From Nocardia amikacinitolerans NBRC 108937 (GTDB taxonomy: Bacteria; Actinomycetota; Actinomycetes; Mycobacteriales; Mycobacteriaceae), in assembly GCF_001612615.1 (NCBI RefSeq), contig NZ_BDAU01000030.1:1-64000 (forward strand): 64,000 nt of DNA. The letters run 5' to 3'. A program made the translations under genes and the position numbers. This document shows, one piece after another, positions 7,845 through 16,200 of this stretch (positions within the stretch are counted from its first letter, which is position 1; every line of letters starts with the position of its first letter). Below the pieces are notes generated by a model. It worked only from the letters and a program-made list of their open reading frames with translations, did not search any database and was not told the DNA's origin.

Positions 7845-9238
7845 CCCACGTGTCGAACCGCCCGGTCCAGCAGTTTCCGCACCCACGGTTCCGGCTACCG
7901 CTCCTCGGAGACGTCCTCACGATCAACCCTGCCAAACCAACCCAGGCGTCGATGGCCGACGCTCGCCGGTACGGGCCGATCTTCGAACGCCTCATCGTCA
8001 AGTACCCCATCGTCGTCGTCAGCGGCCCGGAACTGATCAGCGAGATCAATGACGAAAAGCACTGGACCAAAAACGTCGGCGTCTTGTTCAAGCTGATGCG
8101 CCCCATCGCCCGTGACGGCCTGTTCACCGCCTACAACCATGAGCCGAACTGGTCGAAGGCACACAACATTCTGAGCTCCGCATTCACCCAGGAGGCGATG
8201 CGGCGCTACCACCAGGCCATGACCGACACCGTCTTCGACCTCCTCGACTACTGGTCGGCGCGGCAAGACCAATGGGTCGACATCGCCGACTCCACCAACA
8301 GATTCAACCTCGAAGTGATCGGCCGCGCCGGATTCAGCTACTCGTTCGACTCGTTCACCCGCCGCGAGGAGCATCCCTTCGTCGCCGCGATGACCAGAGG
8401 TCTGCGCCACATCAACCGCAACGCCAACCTCCCCCCGGCACTGCACAACTTCCCCCGCCGCCGCGCCGAACAACACCGACGTGACATCGCCTACGCACAC
8501 CAACTCGTCGACGACGTCATCGCCGCCCGCCGCCGCGAAGACCCCGACAGCACACGCGACCTACTCGGGCTGATGCTCAATCACGCCGACCCCGCCACCG
8601 GCGAGAAACTCGACGAGATCAACATCCGCCACCAAATCCTCACCTTCCTCGTCGCCGGCCACGAAACCTCCGCAGGCGCACTGGCGTTCGCGCTCTATTT
8701 CCTCGCCAATCACCCTGACGTCGCGGCCAAAGCCCGTGCGGAGGTCGATGAACGCTGGCCTGGCCCCGGGCGAGCCGACATCGAATACCCCGACGTGAGC
8801 AAACTGCGCTACCTGCGCCGCGTTCTCGACGAGACACTGCGACTATGGCCGATCGCCCCCGGATACTTCCGAGAAGCCCGACACGACACCACCATCGGCG
8901 ACGGTCGATACACCTTCCAAAAGGGTGACTGGGTTTTCGTGCTGACCCTCCAAGCACATCGCGACCCGGTCTGGGGACCCGACCACGACGAATTCGACCC
9001 CGATCGGTTCCTCCCCGAAAACCTGCGGAAGCTCGGCACTTATGTGTACAAACCGTTCGGGACCGGTGAACGCGCTTGCATCGGAAGGCAATTCGCTTAC
9101 CAAGAAATCCTTCTCTCCCTTGCCCACATCATCCACACCTTCACCCTCGAACCCGAACCGGGCTACCGCCTCGACGTCCGCGAACAGATCACCCTCAAGC
9201 CCAACGGATTCCGCCTGAAACTGCATCAGAGGATCTAA
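7841..9238 (+). CDS. Cytochrome P450, CYP102-like heme domain
   Basis: A 465-residue P450 without a fused reductase. The I-helix oxygen-binding motif AGHETS is near residue 270, the ExxR helix is DETLRLWP near 330, and the heme loop FGTGERACIGRQ places the ligand cysteine near 411. The N-terminal part and the spacing resemble the heme domain of fatty-acid hydroxylases of the CYP102 group, so a hydrophobic substrate is likely. Translation starts at TTG 7841, overlapping the upstream stop as TTGA, with AAGGAG nine bases before. Electrons must come from redox partners encoded elsewhere. Confidence 0.88.
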   Translation: MTHVSNRPVQQFPHPRFRLPLLGDVLTINPAKPTQASMADARRYGPIFERLIVKYPIVVVSGPELISEINDEKHWTKNVGVLFKLMRPIARDGLFTAYNHEPNWSKAHNILSSAFTQEAMRRYHQAMTDTVFDLLDYWSARQDQWVDIADSTNRFNLEVIGRAGFSYSFDSFTRREEHPFVAAMTRGLRHINRNANLPPALHNFPRRRAEQHRRDIAYAHQLVDDVIAARRREDPDSTRDLLGLMLNHADPATGEKLDEINIRHQILTFLVAGHETSAGALAFALYFLANHPDVAAKARAEVDERWPGPGRADIEYPDVSKLRYLRRVLDETLRLWPIAPGYFREARHDTTIGDGRYTFQKGDWVFVLTLQAHRDPVWGPDHDEFDPDRFLPENLRKLGTYVYKPFGTGERACIGRQFAYQEILLSLAHIIHTFTLEPEPGYRLDVREQITLKPNGFRLKLHQRI

Positions 9239-9525
9239 GCGGTCCTACCCCGGCCAAACAGCGTCTATACGACGCGTCGCCAAATCTCCGACTCGGCGGT
9301 ACGCACCATGCCGACCCTGAACAATTCGCCAGCGAGGTAATCGACCCTTTTACCGTGGCAGATGTCGGGCCGCTTCGGCGTCGAACTGCACTACAGCTCG
9401 ACCCACCCGCCGTCCGGCCCGCAACCCAGGGGGTTGCCGAGGAGCGGCAAACGCTAAGACCTTCCCTACGGTTGTGGGTGTCGGGATCACGCCGAACCCC
9501 GTCGACATGAAGTTTCTATGCCCTA

Positions 9526-9567
9526 GACGAGCGCCTCTGAAAGCTGTTGCGGGGCTGTCCAGTTCGG
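9526..9567. repeat. 42-bp direct repeat, copy 1
   Basis: Matches 9769-9810 with three differences in 42 bases. It begins GACGAGC and contains CTCTGAAAGCTGTTGC and AGTTCGG. In the minus frame it encodes the PNWTAPQQLSEA part of the integrase remnant. Confidence 0.85.
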
Positions 9568-9768
9568 CAGCGCCGACGCCTGAGGGTCGTCTATCTCGTC
9601 CTCGCGGCGCGGGTAAAGCCGTTGCCATCCCGGGACGTCGACGCGGTTGCGATCGATGACGTCGTCCCGCACCGCCTGATCGCGCACGCGACCCAGTGCG
9701 GCAAGGGTGTTCTCGATCGTCGACTGCCCGCATCCGTCGGCGATCCACCTGTCGACGGCCCGGTCCGC

Positions 9769-9810
9769 GACGAGCACCTCTGAAAGCTGTTGCAGGGCTG
9801 TTCAGTTCGG
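9769..9810. repeat. 42-bp direct repeat, copy 2
   Basis: Second copy, offset by 243 bp from the first. In the same minus frame it encodes PN, a stop, then TALQQLSEV, so one substitution creates a stop codon here. The offset is a multiple of three, which fits an in-frame coding duplication rather than an insertion-sequence footprint. Confidence 0.85.
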
Positions 9811-9902
9811 TGATCCCCGCTCGGCATCGACAAGCAGCCGTCGCCGAGCTCGCGGTCCGACGCGCTTCCTCGAAACCGAGCGGGTAATCGTTCCTGGTCG
9901 CG

Positions 9903-10649
9903 CTATGCGCTGTATCCGGAGGTACCGGCGCGGGACATGACGATGTTCGACACGACCGCGCGTGAGGACAGGCGAAGTAGGGAATCCACCATCTCGACGA
10001 CGTCGCTCACGGCGAGCATCTGTTCCGGTGCGATGCGGTCGTGGATCCACGCGCTCATGTCGGTGTCCACGTAGCCGGGAGCGATTGTGGTGGCGGTGAT
10101 CCCGTTGCCGGATTCTTCGGCGTTGAGTGTCGCGAACAGCGATATCAGGGCCGCCTTGGCCGCACCGTAGGCCGCGAGACCGGCCTCGGCGTAGACGCCG
10201 GTGATCGAGGACAACGCGATCACCTTCGCGCCGCGTTCAGGCGCGAGATCCGCTCCAGCGCGCAGCAGCGGGAGTGCTTGCTGGATCAGCTGCACGGGGG
10301 CGCGGAGGTTGACCGCGAAGGTTTTGTCGAACCGGTGTAGCGAGGCGTCTGCCAACGGTCCCGCGGTGCCGACTCCCGCGTTGAGGATCAGCGCCGAGAG
10401 AGTGCCGAACCGCTGAGCGTGTGCATCGAGCAGAGTTTGCACCCCGTCGGCGTCGGCCATGTCCGCGGCCACGGTGAGGACGTCGGCGGCGCCCGCTGCG
10501 GAGAGTTCGTGGGCGACGACCGCGAGCCGGTCGGGATCGCGGGCGGAGATGGTCAGCCCGTACCCCTTTCGGGCGAGACTCGACGCGATTCCGAGTCCGA
10601 TTCCCCGGGACGCGCCGGTGATCAGTGCGGTTGGTGTGGTGTCGGTCAA
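9903..10649 (-). CDS. Short-chain dehydrogenase/reductase
   Basis: A 248-residue classical SDR. The cofactor motif TGASRGIG is at residues 11-18, NAG near 90, the serine in IALSSITG and the catalytic YGAAK near 157. Residues after the first strand (SARDP) suit NADP. Translation starts at TTG 10649, which overlaps the stop of the upstream kinase-like gene as TTGA, with GGAG seven bases before. It is the last gene of the acyl-CoA dehydrogenase operon, where it probably oxidises a hydroxyacyl or alcohol intermediate. Confidence 0.85.
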   Translation of the reverse strand: MTDTTPTALITGASRGIGLGIASSLARKGYGLTISARDPDRLAVVAHELSAAGAADVLTVAADMADADGVQTLLDAHAQRFGTLSALILNAGVGTAGPLADASLHRFDKTFAVNLRAPVQLIQQALPLLRAGADLAPERGAKVIALSSITGVYAEAGLAAYGAAKAALISLFATLNAEESGNGITATTIAPGYVDTDMSAWIHDRIAPEQMLAVSDVVEMVDSLLRLSSRAVVSNIVMSRAGTSGYSA

Positions 10650-11668
10650 TTCCGTACTCCGTTCAGTGCGCGTAGGCCCGCCGCCATGAATTCCGGTGTC
10701 GCCTCGGCCGCACGCGCGGCAGCTCGACCGGAATCGGAGCCGTGCAGGGCTCGGTGCGTGATGCCCTCGGCGATGACGCCCAGTTTGAAGTTGGCCAGCG
10801 CCAAGTAGAACGGCCAATTGGCCAGGTCGCGCCCGGAGAGCTCGGCATAGGAATGCGCCAAGTCCTCGGCATCGGGTAGGCGGTCGCTGGTCCATGCGGC
10901 CTGGGAACCCAACACCAGGTCGAACGCCGGAGACCGGTAGACGCACATCAGCGCGACATCGGTGAGGGGATCGCCCAGGGTCGACAACTCCCAGTCGACG
11001 ACAGCCCGCACCCGCCCGGGATCGGCCGGGTCGACGATCGTGTTGTCGATGCGGAAGTCGCCGTGGACGATCGTGGCCGCCGATTCCGGCGGTATGGATC
11101 GGGTCAGCGCTGCGCGCAGCGCATCGACATCGGCGAGCTCTCGTGTTTTGACTCGGTCCCACTGTGCGGCCCAGAGATTCACCTGGCGCGTGACGAAACC
11201 GTTGGGGCGACCGAATTCGGTCAGACCGATCGACTTGTGGTCCACCGCATGCAGGTCGGCCAGGACGCGCACCAGCTTCCCCACCGCGGATGCCAGCTGA
11301 TCGTCGGTGAACGCCGCGAGATCGTCTTGGTCGCGAATCACGGCACCGTCGACGAATTCGACCACGGTCATCGGGACGCCGAGGGTGACGCCGTGTTCGT
11401 CGAAGGCGATCGTCTCGGCGACCGGGACCGGGGAATCCCGCAAGGCACGCGTGACGGTGAACTCGCGCGCCATGTCGTGGGCAGAGGGTGTCAGGCCCGC
11501 CACCGGGGGCCTGCGGACAACCCATTTCGACTCGTCGTCGAAGGCGAGGTAGGTCAGGTTCGAGCGCCCTCCGCCGATCGGCTCGACATTGAGCTCACCG
11601 CGTACCTCGACGCCGTGATCTTTCAGAAACCGCTGTAGGGCAGGGATGTTCATGTCGGTCCCGGTCAT
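10646..11668 (-). CDS. APH-type phosphotransferase (ACAD10-like kinase)
   Basis: A 340-residue protein of the aminoglycoside-phosphotransferase fold. It has a glycine loop (EPIGGGRSNLTY near residue 28), the lysine region WVVRRPP, the catalytic loop HGDFRIDN near 204 and the metal-binding VVDWELSTLGDP near 228. Relatives next to acyl-CoA dehydrogenases, including the kinase part of human ACAD10, phosphorylate hydroxy fatty acids before dehydration. It overlaps the dehydrogenase stop (ATGA) and the SDR start (TTGA), so the three genes form one coupled operon. Resistance to aminoglycosides is not implied. Confidence 0.85.
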   Translation of the reverse strand: MTGTDMNIPALQRFLKDHGVEVRGELNVEPIGGGRSNLTYLAFDDESKWVVRRPPVAGLTPSAHDMAREFTVTRALRDSPVPVAETIAFDEHGVTLGVPMTVVEFVDGAVIRDQDDLAAFTDDQLASAVGKLVRVLADLHAVDHKSIGLTEFGRPNGFVTRQVNLWAAQWDRVKTRELADVDALRAALTRSIPPESAATIVHGDFRIDNTIVDPADPGRVRAVVDWELSTLGDPLTDVALMCVYRSPAFDLVLGSQAAWTSDRLPDAEDLAHSYAELSGRDLANWPFYLALANFKLGVIAEGITHRALHGSDSGRAAARAAEATPEFMAAGLRALNGVRN

Positions 11669-12873
11669 TCGCCACTCCGCTGCGCGCGCTTGGCGGCGCT
11701 GATGACACGTTTGGCGATCGCCCACCGGTGAACTTCGGAGGGGCCGTCGTAGATGCGGAACGGGCGCACTTCGCGTGAGAGCCGAGCCAAGGGCAGGTCT
11801 TCCGACACTCCGAGGCCGCCGCACATCTGCACGCTGCGGTCGACGATCCGGAAGATCGCCTCGGCCGCGAAGGCTTTCGCGATCGAGGTCGAGTTCGCCG
11901 CGGCCGCACCGGAATCGAGTTCCCAGCACGCCTGCAGCATCAGTGCCCTGGTGGCGGCGATGTCGATCTCGTTGTCGGCGATCATCTTCTGGATCATGCC
12001 CAGGTCACCCAGGCGGGAGCCGAAACCGTGCCGTTCGGCCACATGAGCCACGGCGACGTCGTGGCCGCGGCGCGCGGCCCCCAGCCAGCGCATCACATGC
12101 GTCATCCGCGCAGGGCCCAGCCGTACCTGAGCGTGTTCGAACCCGTGGTCCACCGTTCCCAGGACTGCCGAGTCGGGGACGAACACATCGTCGAAGACGA
12201 GTTCGCAATGTCCGCCGATCATCGACTTGTCCAATGTGTCGATGTGGCGCACGAGCCGAATACCTGGGGCGTCGCCTGATGCCAGGAACATCGTCGCGCC
12301 ACCACGCTGTCCCGGCTCGCCGGCAGTGCGGGCCATGATGATGAACAGGTCCGCACCGTCCGCGCCGGTGATGAACCACTTCCGTCCGCTGATGCGCCAA
12401 CCGCCATCGCATCGGACCGCGCGCGTCGTCAGGGCCGAGGGATCCGAGCCTGCGCCTGGCGACGGCTCGGTCATGGCGAAGGCCGAGCGAATCTCACCGC
12501 GGGCGAGCGGTTCGAGGAACTCGGACTTCTGCTGCGGGTTGGCGACCTCGGCGAGCAGGTGCACATTGCCCTCGTCGGGTGCGGCGATGTTCAGCGCGAG
12601 GGGGCCGAACAGCGAATAGCCCGCGGCCTCGAAGATCGGCGCACGCTCGGTCATGCCGAGACCGTGCCCGCCGTACTCGACCGGCGCATGCGGCGCGAAG
12701 GCTCCGGCATCGCGGGCCGCCTGCTGCAGTTTCACCCGCAGCTGATCGCCTCCCGCCGCCGTGATGTCGCCGCGGTGGGCGTCCTCGATGGGCAGCACCT
12801 CGGATGCGATGAAGTCACGGGTGAGCTCGGTCAGCGCACGGACCTCAGCCCGCTGGGACAAATCGATCGCCAC
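11665..12873 (-). CDS. Acyl-CoA dehydrogenase (ACAD10/11-like)
   Basis: A 402-residue flavoprotein. The acyl-CoA dehydrogenase signature AFAMTEPSPGAGSDPSAL is near residue 125, WFITGADGADLFI near 155, and the C-terminal MCGGLGVSEDLPLARL near 350 is the usual FAD/active-site region. The GTG at 12873 was chosen for its GAGGAG site five bases upstream; a GTG at 12906 would add eleven residues but lacks one. It heads the operon with the APH-like kinase and the SDR. A putative operator for the upstream XRE-TetR regulator lies about 105 bases before the start. Confidence 0.88.
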   Translation of the reverse strand: MAIDLSQRAEVRALTELTRDFIASEVLPIEDAHRGDITAAGGDQLRVKLQQAARDAGAFAPHAPVEYGGHGLGMTERAPIFEAAGYSLFGPLALNIAAPDEGNVHLLAEVANPQQKSEFLEPLARGEIRSAFAMTEPSPGAGSDPSALTTRAVRCDGGWRISGRKWFITGADGADLFIIMARTAGEPGQRGGATMFLASGDAPGIRLVRHIDTLDKSMIGGHCELVFDDVFVPDSAVLGTVDHGFEHAQVRLGPARMTHVMRWLGAARRGHDVAVAHVAERHGFGSRLGDLGMIQKMIADNEIDIAATRALMLQACWELDSGAAAANSTSIAKAFAAEAIFRIVDRSVQMCGGLGVSEDLPLARLSREVRPFRIYDGPSEVHRWAIAKRVISAAKRAQRSGE

Positions 12874-12978
12874 AGACACTCCTCGTCGTTCTTGCCGAAC
12901 GTTCACTCGGCCTAGACCGGAGGTACCGTGACATAAACGTCAACTAGCTGTCAATATTGGAAAGACAGCAGCGCCATT

Positions 12979-12997
12979 TGTTCAGATATTCTGAACA
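12979..12997. promoter_or_regulatory. Operator O1, TGTTCAGA-TAT-TCTGAACA
   Basis: A perfect 8-bp inverted repeat around three bases. It overlaps the last codons of the XRE-TetR gene and lies upstream of the acyl-CoA dehydrogenase start. Its half-site TTCAGA is also found at 13878-13894, before the regulator's own start. A possible minus-strand TTGACA (12954-12949) follows it. Confidence 0.7.
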
Positions 12998-13875
12998 CGA
13001 GAACCCAGCAGACCGAGCGCGAAGCGCGCATAGTCTGCGGCGATGCGTTCCGGACTCGAGTGCCCGTTGTCGCGATACCACTGCGACAACGACGTGCACA
13101 TCGTCGAGATCGCCCGTCCTGCATGACGGCTGTCCGTGGCGAAGAGACCTCGGTCGACCCCCTCGGCGATCTCGGCATCCAGCAGATGCTGCAGGTCGTT
13201 TCGAAGCGCACTGATCCTGCGCCGGTTCGCCGGTTCGAAACTGCGCATTTCGCTGGCACCGATCAGAGCCAGCTTTCGCCGGTGCATATGGAACAACGCC
13301 AGCGCCTCGACCATCAGCGCGACCCGTTCCACCGGATCCGCACCTTCGTCGCGAGCCGCGGGCACCCGGACGAACAGCTCGTCCATCGTCATATCCAGAC
13401 AGGCCACCAGCAGGTGCTGCTTGCTGCGGTAATGGTGGTACACACCCGGCACGCTCATGCGCGCCCGCGTCGCGATCGACCGCATCGTCGAGCCGTGGTA
13501 GCCCTTGTCGACGAAGTCGTCGATCGCGGCCCGCAGCACCGGGTCGAGCTTCACAGGACCGAACACTCGCCAGGACTGGTCGGCCCGCGCGGCAGACGGG
13601 CGCGACACGACGACCTGCGGCTCGACACTCCCCTCGAAGTCCGGATCACCGAGTCGGTCAAGCAACTCTCGAGCGTCGACATCGAGAGCTGCGGCTATCG
13701 CATGGAGCCGACCGATGTCGACACGGGTTTTGCCGTTCTCGATCGCACTGACGGTGGCGGGACTGACTTCGATCCGGGATGCGAGTTCGCGCAGGGACAC
13801 CCCTTGGCCAGACCTCGCAGACCGGATGGCCCGACCGACCTCACGCGCCGACGGAAGATTCACCTCGCTATCCAT
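12982..13875 (-). CDS. XRE-TetR fusion transcriptional regulator
   Basis: A 297-residue protein with two DNA-binding domains. Residues 10-70 are an XRE-type HTH (SLRELASRIEVSPATVSAIE, then RLHAIAAALDVDARELL). Residues 105-160 are a TetR-type HTH (AAIDDFVDKGYHGSTMRSIA, then SVPGVYHHYRSKQHLL), followed by a helical ligand-binding domain. Such fusions are found near fatty-acid or steroid catabolic genes in Mycobacteriales. An operator-like palindrome ends one base before a gene-start window only three bases wide, and no ribosome site is visible, so a leaderless message with autoregulation is plausible. Confidence 0.85.
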   Translation of the reverse strand: MDSEVNLPSAREVGRAIRSARSGQGVSLRELASRIEVSPATVSAIENGKTRVDIGRLHAIAAALDVDARELLDRLGDPDFEGSVEPQVVVSRPSAARADQSWRVFGPVKLDPVLRAAIDDFVDKGYHGSTMRSIATRARMSVPGVYHHYRSKQHLLVACLDMTMDELFVRVPAARDEGADPVERVALMVEALALFHMHRRKLALIGASEMRSFEPANRRRISALRNDLQHLLDAEIAEGVDRGLFATDSRHAGRAISTMCTSLSQWYRDNGHSSPERIAADYARFALGLLGSRVQNI

Positions 13876-13877
13876 TC

Positions 13878-13894
13878 GTTCAGATTATCTGAAC
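13878..13894. promoter_or_regulatory. Operator O2, GTTCAGA-TTA-TCTGAAC
   Basis: A perfect 7-bp inverted repeat around three bases, three bases upstream of the ATG of the XRE-TetR gene. It shares sequence and spacing with O1 at 12979-12997. The two sites at the two ends of one regulator gene point to autoregulation plus control of the downstream operon. The interval 13895-14188 holds no gene. It also contains CCGATCG-TC-CGATCGG (13979-13994), a separate palindrome of unknown use. Confidence 0.7.
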
Positions 13895-14188
13895 ATGAAA
13901 GACCATAAGACATCCTCCACTGTTCTGCAGTGACCTGCATATCGCGCTGATGCCCCTGTGTTCCAAGGCGCACATTGTCCGATCGTCCGATCGGTAATCC
14001 CAGCGGATCATCCGATGGCGTTGCTGACACTGGGCTTGGCTCTTCGGGCTCCGTCAGCGCATCGCCGCCGGTACTGGCGACCCTTTCAGCAACGAACTCG
14101 GAGAGCAGCCGGAGCGGTGCGGCCTGAAATGACACCTACGCCGCTTTCGCCGCCGACCCGATCACCGGAGGACCGCACTCTCCTGGGC

Positions 14189-15424
14189 TCAGGCAGGCGC
14201 GGTCCTTACGATATCCGGCGCAATATCCACCACCAGAAGTGCTGCGGCGACATGCGTTGGGTTGTCTTCCACCTTGACCACCGAGAGTTGGTTGGCGCGC
14301 GAGACCCGGCGCTCGATGGTGTTCCGGTGGGCGTAGAGCTTGGCCGCCGCCCGAGTGGTGTTGAAGCCGCACTGCACGTAGGTCAGGAGGGCCTGCCGCA
14401 ATACTTCGTCCGCTTCGGACAGCGGTCCGAGAGTCTTGGTGACGAACCGTTGGGCGCAGGCGCGGTCCTTCGTGAGGCCGTCGATGAGCTCGACGTCCGC
14501 GTACGCCGTGAAGCGTCGAGTCGACCCGAGTCGAATGACCATGGCCTGGGCGGCGAGGGCGTCCTGGTGGCTGGACCTGAACCCGTCGAGTCCGTGTCCC
14601 GGCCGTCCGACGGCCGCTCGCACGTCCTCGGCCTTCGCCACGATCTTCTCGACCTGGCGCAGGTCCGGTGTCGCGGAATCGGAGAGCCAGACCCACCGCG
14701 AAGTAGCGCTGGCACGAGCTACCAGGGCGCTGCGCCCCGCCGAAGCCGAACGCACGGCCGCGACCACCTCGTCCACTGCTCCGGCCTGCTGCGGATCGTC
14801 GGTCCACAAGACGAGACCCACGTGTGCGCGCGACATCCGGTACCTCAGGCGCCCCTCCGCGAGGTCCTCGGTGATCGGAGCCCCACCGGCGATCAGTTGG
14901 ATCAAGGCAATGGCCTCGGCGTCCGCATTACCCATCGCAGCCGCAAGGCTTGCCTCGCGCAACGCCGAGACCGAGTCGACGGCGTACTGCACCATCGACT
15001 TCGCCGACACGTCGAGGACCTCGACAAGGAGGTCGGAGTTTTCACACCGCGCCGCGCATTCTTCGAGCCATCGGCGCCAGCCGATACCGAGGGCCACCCG
15101 CCACCCCCCGACGAAATCAGGCGCGATGCCGCGGGAGACGAGGTCGTGAATGTACGCCGTTGTCCTCGGGCCGATGTAGGGCTCCACCCTTCGACCCGGT
15201 TGCTGGACGTTCGAGGTGAGCCACTGGACAAGCTCGGAGCGGTTGAGGTGGCGGTCCTCCTCGACCAGCGAGGCATCCGAGAGCAGGGCAGGATCGCTCT
15301 GCGCCGTGAGGGAGGGTCCTGCGATCGCCTCGCTCAAGGCGTCGGTGTCGGTCAACAACTGCTGGCACAGCGACCGGATCGCGTCGGCGACCTCGGGCGT
15401 AGGCCGGGGCCACAGCTCCTCCAT
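14189..15424 (-). CDS. PucR/CdaR-family transcriptional regulator
   Basis: A 411-residue protein with an N-terminal helical sensor region, a central degenerate GGDEF-like part (near residues 195-290) and a C-terminal PucR HTH. The HTH is seen as LLTYVQCGFNTTRAAAKLYA followed by HRNTIERRVSRANQL near 350-385. Family members activate catabolic genes in response to small metabolites. It reads away from the small gene pair at 15585-16168. Which genes it controls cannot be told from sequence. Confidence 0.85.
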   Translation of the reverse strand: MEELWPRPTPEVADAIRSLCQQLLTDTDALSEAIAGPSLTAQSDPALLSDASLVEEDRHLNRSELVQWLTSNVQQPGRRVEPYIGPRTTAYIHDLVSRGIAPDFVGGWRVALGIGWRRWLEECAARCENSDLLVEVLDVSAKSMVQYAVDSVSALREASLAAAMGNADAEAIALIQLIAGGAPITEDLAEGRLRYRMSRAHVGLVLWTDDPQQAGAVDEVVAAVRSASAGRSALVARASATSRWVWLSDSATPDLRQVEKIVAKAEDVRAAVGRPGHGLDGFRSSHQDALAAQAMVIRLGSTRRFTAYADVELIDGLTKDRACAQRFVTKTLGPLSEADEVLRQALLTYVQCGFNTTRAAAKLYAHRNTIERRVSRANQLSVVKVEDNPTHVAAALLVVDIAPDIVRTAPA

Positions 15425-15584
15425 GTTCTCAGTCTGCCCTGCCGCTTAGCTTCACCGAACCCGACCGCGAGGGGTGCACGGTGCACCCCCACGGACAAAA
15501 GGAGGTGCGCGCTGTCGTTGTGTCCCGAAACCGCGGTTCGAGACAGTTGACAGACCAACGACGTGCCCAACGAAGGAGTTGGCG

Positions 15585-15710
15585 GTGAAGGACCTTTTCG
15601 ACGGACACGGCTTGGCCCAGGCGCCGTACATCGGGTCGCTGATCGGCAGTCGGCGCCGCGCCCGTCGCGCAGTGCCACTCAGGTGCACTGAGAAAGGCGC
15701 GGTGCGGTGA
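15585..15710 (+). CDS. Small basic protein, 41 residues
   Basis: The frame starts at GTG 15585 with AAGGAG six bases upstream and ends in a TGA that overlaps the next gene's GTG as GTGA. The product begins MKDLFDGHGLAQAPYIG and has a basic middle (GSRRRARRAV). A good ribosome site and the coupling to the next gene support it as real. No family is recognised. Confidence 0.55.
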   Translation: MKDLFDGHGLAQAPYIGSLIGSRRRARRAVPLRCTEKGAVR

Positions 15711-16168
15711 ACGAGCGAGCGACTTCGACACCGCGCGAGGAGCTTGCGGCAGCGGCTGTGGCGCAAGTGAAGTACTACAAGCAGCGCTGCGGGATCACCG
15801 CGTTCCTTCGTTCCGGCAGTGGTCCGATCTTCGTCCCGGCGGGGCTCGTCGGCGCGATCGTGGCACCGGCCGCGCTGGCCGCCGGCCTGGTGCGGCGGCT
15901 GCCGTTCGTGGTACCGGCGATCATCAACCGGCAAGTTGGCCGGCGAACGACCTGGACGCTGCTCACCGCGCCCGTTCCCAGCCACCTGCGCCGCAGTGCG
16001 CGCACCACAGAGTTACTACACCGGTGGGGAGCCGGCATCGTCGGCGAGGGTGAGGAGATCCTGTTGCCCTCCCCAGGCGATCCGGCACACCGCTGGCACG
16101 GGTCCGCCCCCACCGACCGCTACCGCCCCTCACCGGTGTCGATCATCGTGGCCCTGCGCAAGCGGTGA
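15707..16168 (+). CDS. Hypothetical protein with one hydrophobic segment
   Basis: A 153-residue protein starting at GTG 15707. A hydrophobic stretch (IFVPAGLVGAIVAPAALAAG near residues 41-60) suggests membrane association. The rest is basic and ends in IVALRKR. No domain is recognised. It overlaps the 41-residue gene by four bases, so the two act together in some unknown role. The pair is divergent from the PucR-type regulator, which may control it. Confidence 0.55.
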   Translation: MNERATSTPREELAAAAVAQVKYYKQRCGITAFLRSGSGPIFVPAGLVGAIVAPAALAAGLVRRLPFVVPAIINRQVGRRTTWTLLTAPVPSHLRRSARTTELLHRWGAGIVGEGEEILLPSPGDPAHRWHGSAPTDRYRPSPVSIIVALRKR

Positions 16169-16200
16169 GCCGGCGTGCCCGCGGAGCCCTCGGACAGAGA

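Larger units (their letters stand above)
9523..9833 (-). pseudogene. Integrase core-binding domain remnant with internal duplication
   Basis: The minus strand encodes VADRAVDRWIADGCGQST, then AALGRVRDQAVRDDVIDRNR and PGWQRLYPR. This is the SAM-like core-binding domain of tyrosine recombinases. No catalytic domain follows. The frame ends soon after ALPNWTAPQQLSEALV, and the same segment recurs upstream as SPN-stop-TALQQLSEVLV, because 42 bp are repeated 243 bp (exactly 81 codons) apart. This looks like an integrase duplicated within itself and then decayed. The flanking stretches 9239-9522 and 9834-9902 show no supported gene. Confidence 0.6.

Noticed and set aside
9526..9810. Insertion-sequence footprint from the direct repeats
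   Set aside because: The 42-bp repeats are coding, in frame and 81 codons apart, with no terminal inverted repeats or transposase, so an internal duplication fits better.
10646..11668. Aminoglycoside resistance gene
   Set aside because: The APH fold is present, but the gene is embedded in an acyl-CoA dehydrogenase operon and its motifs fit the ACAD10-like kinase group.
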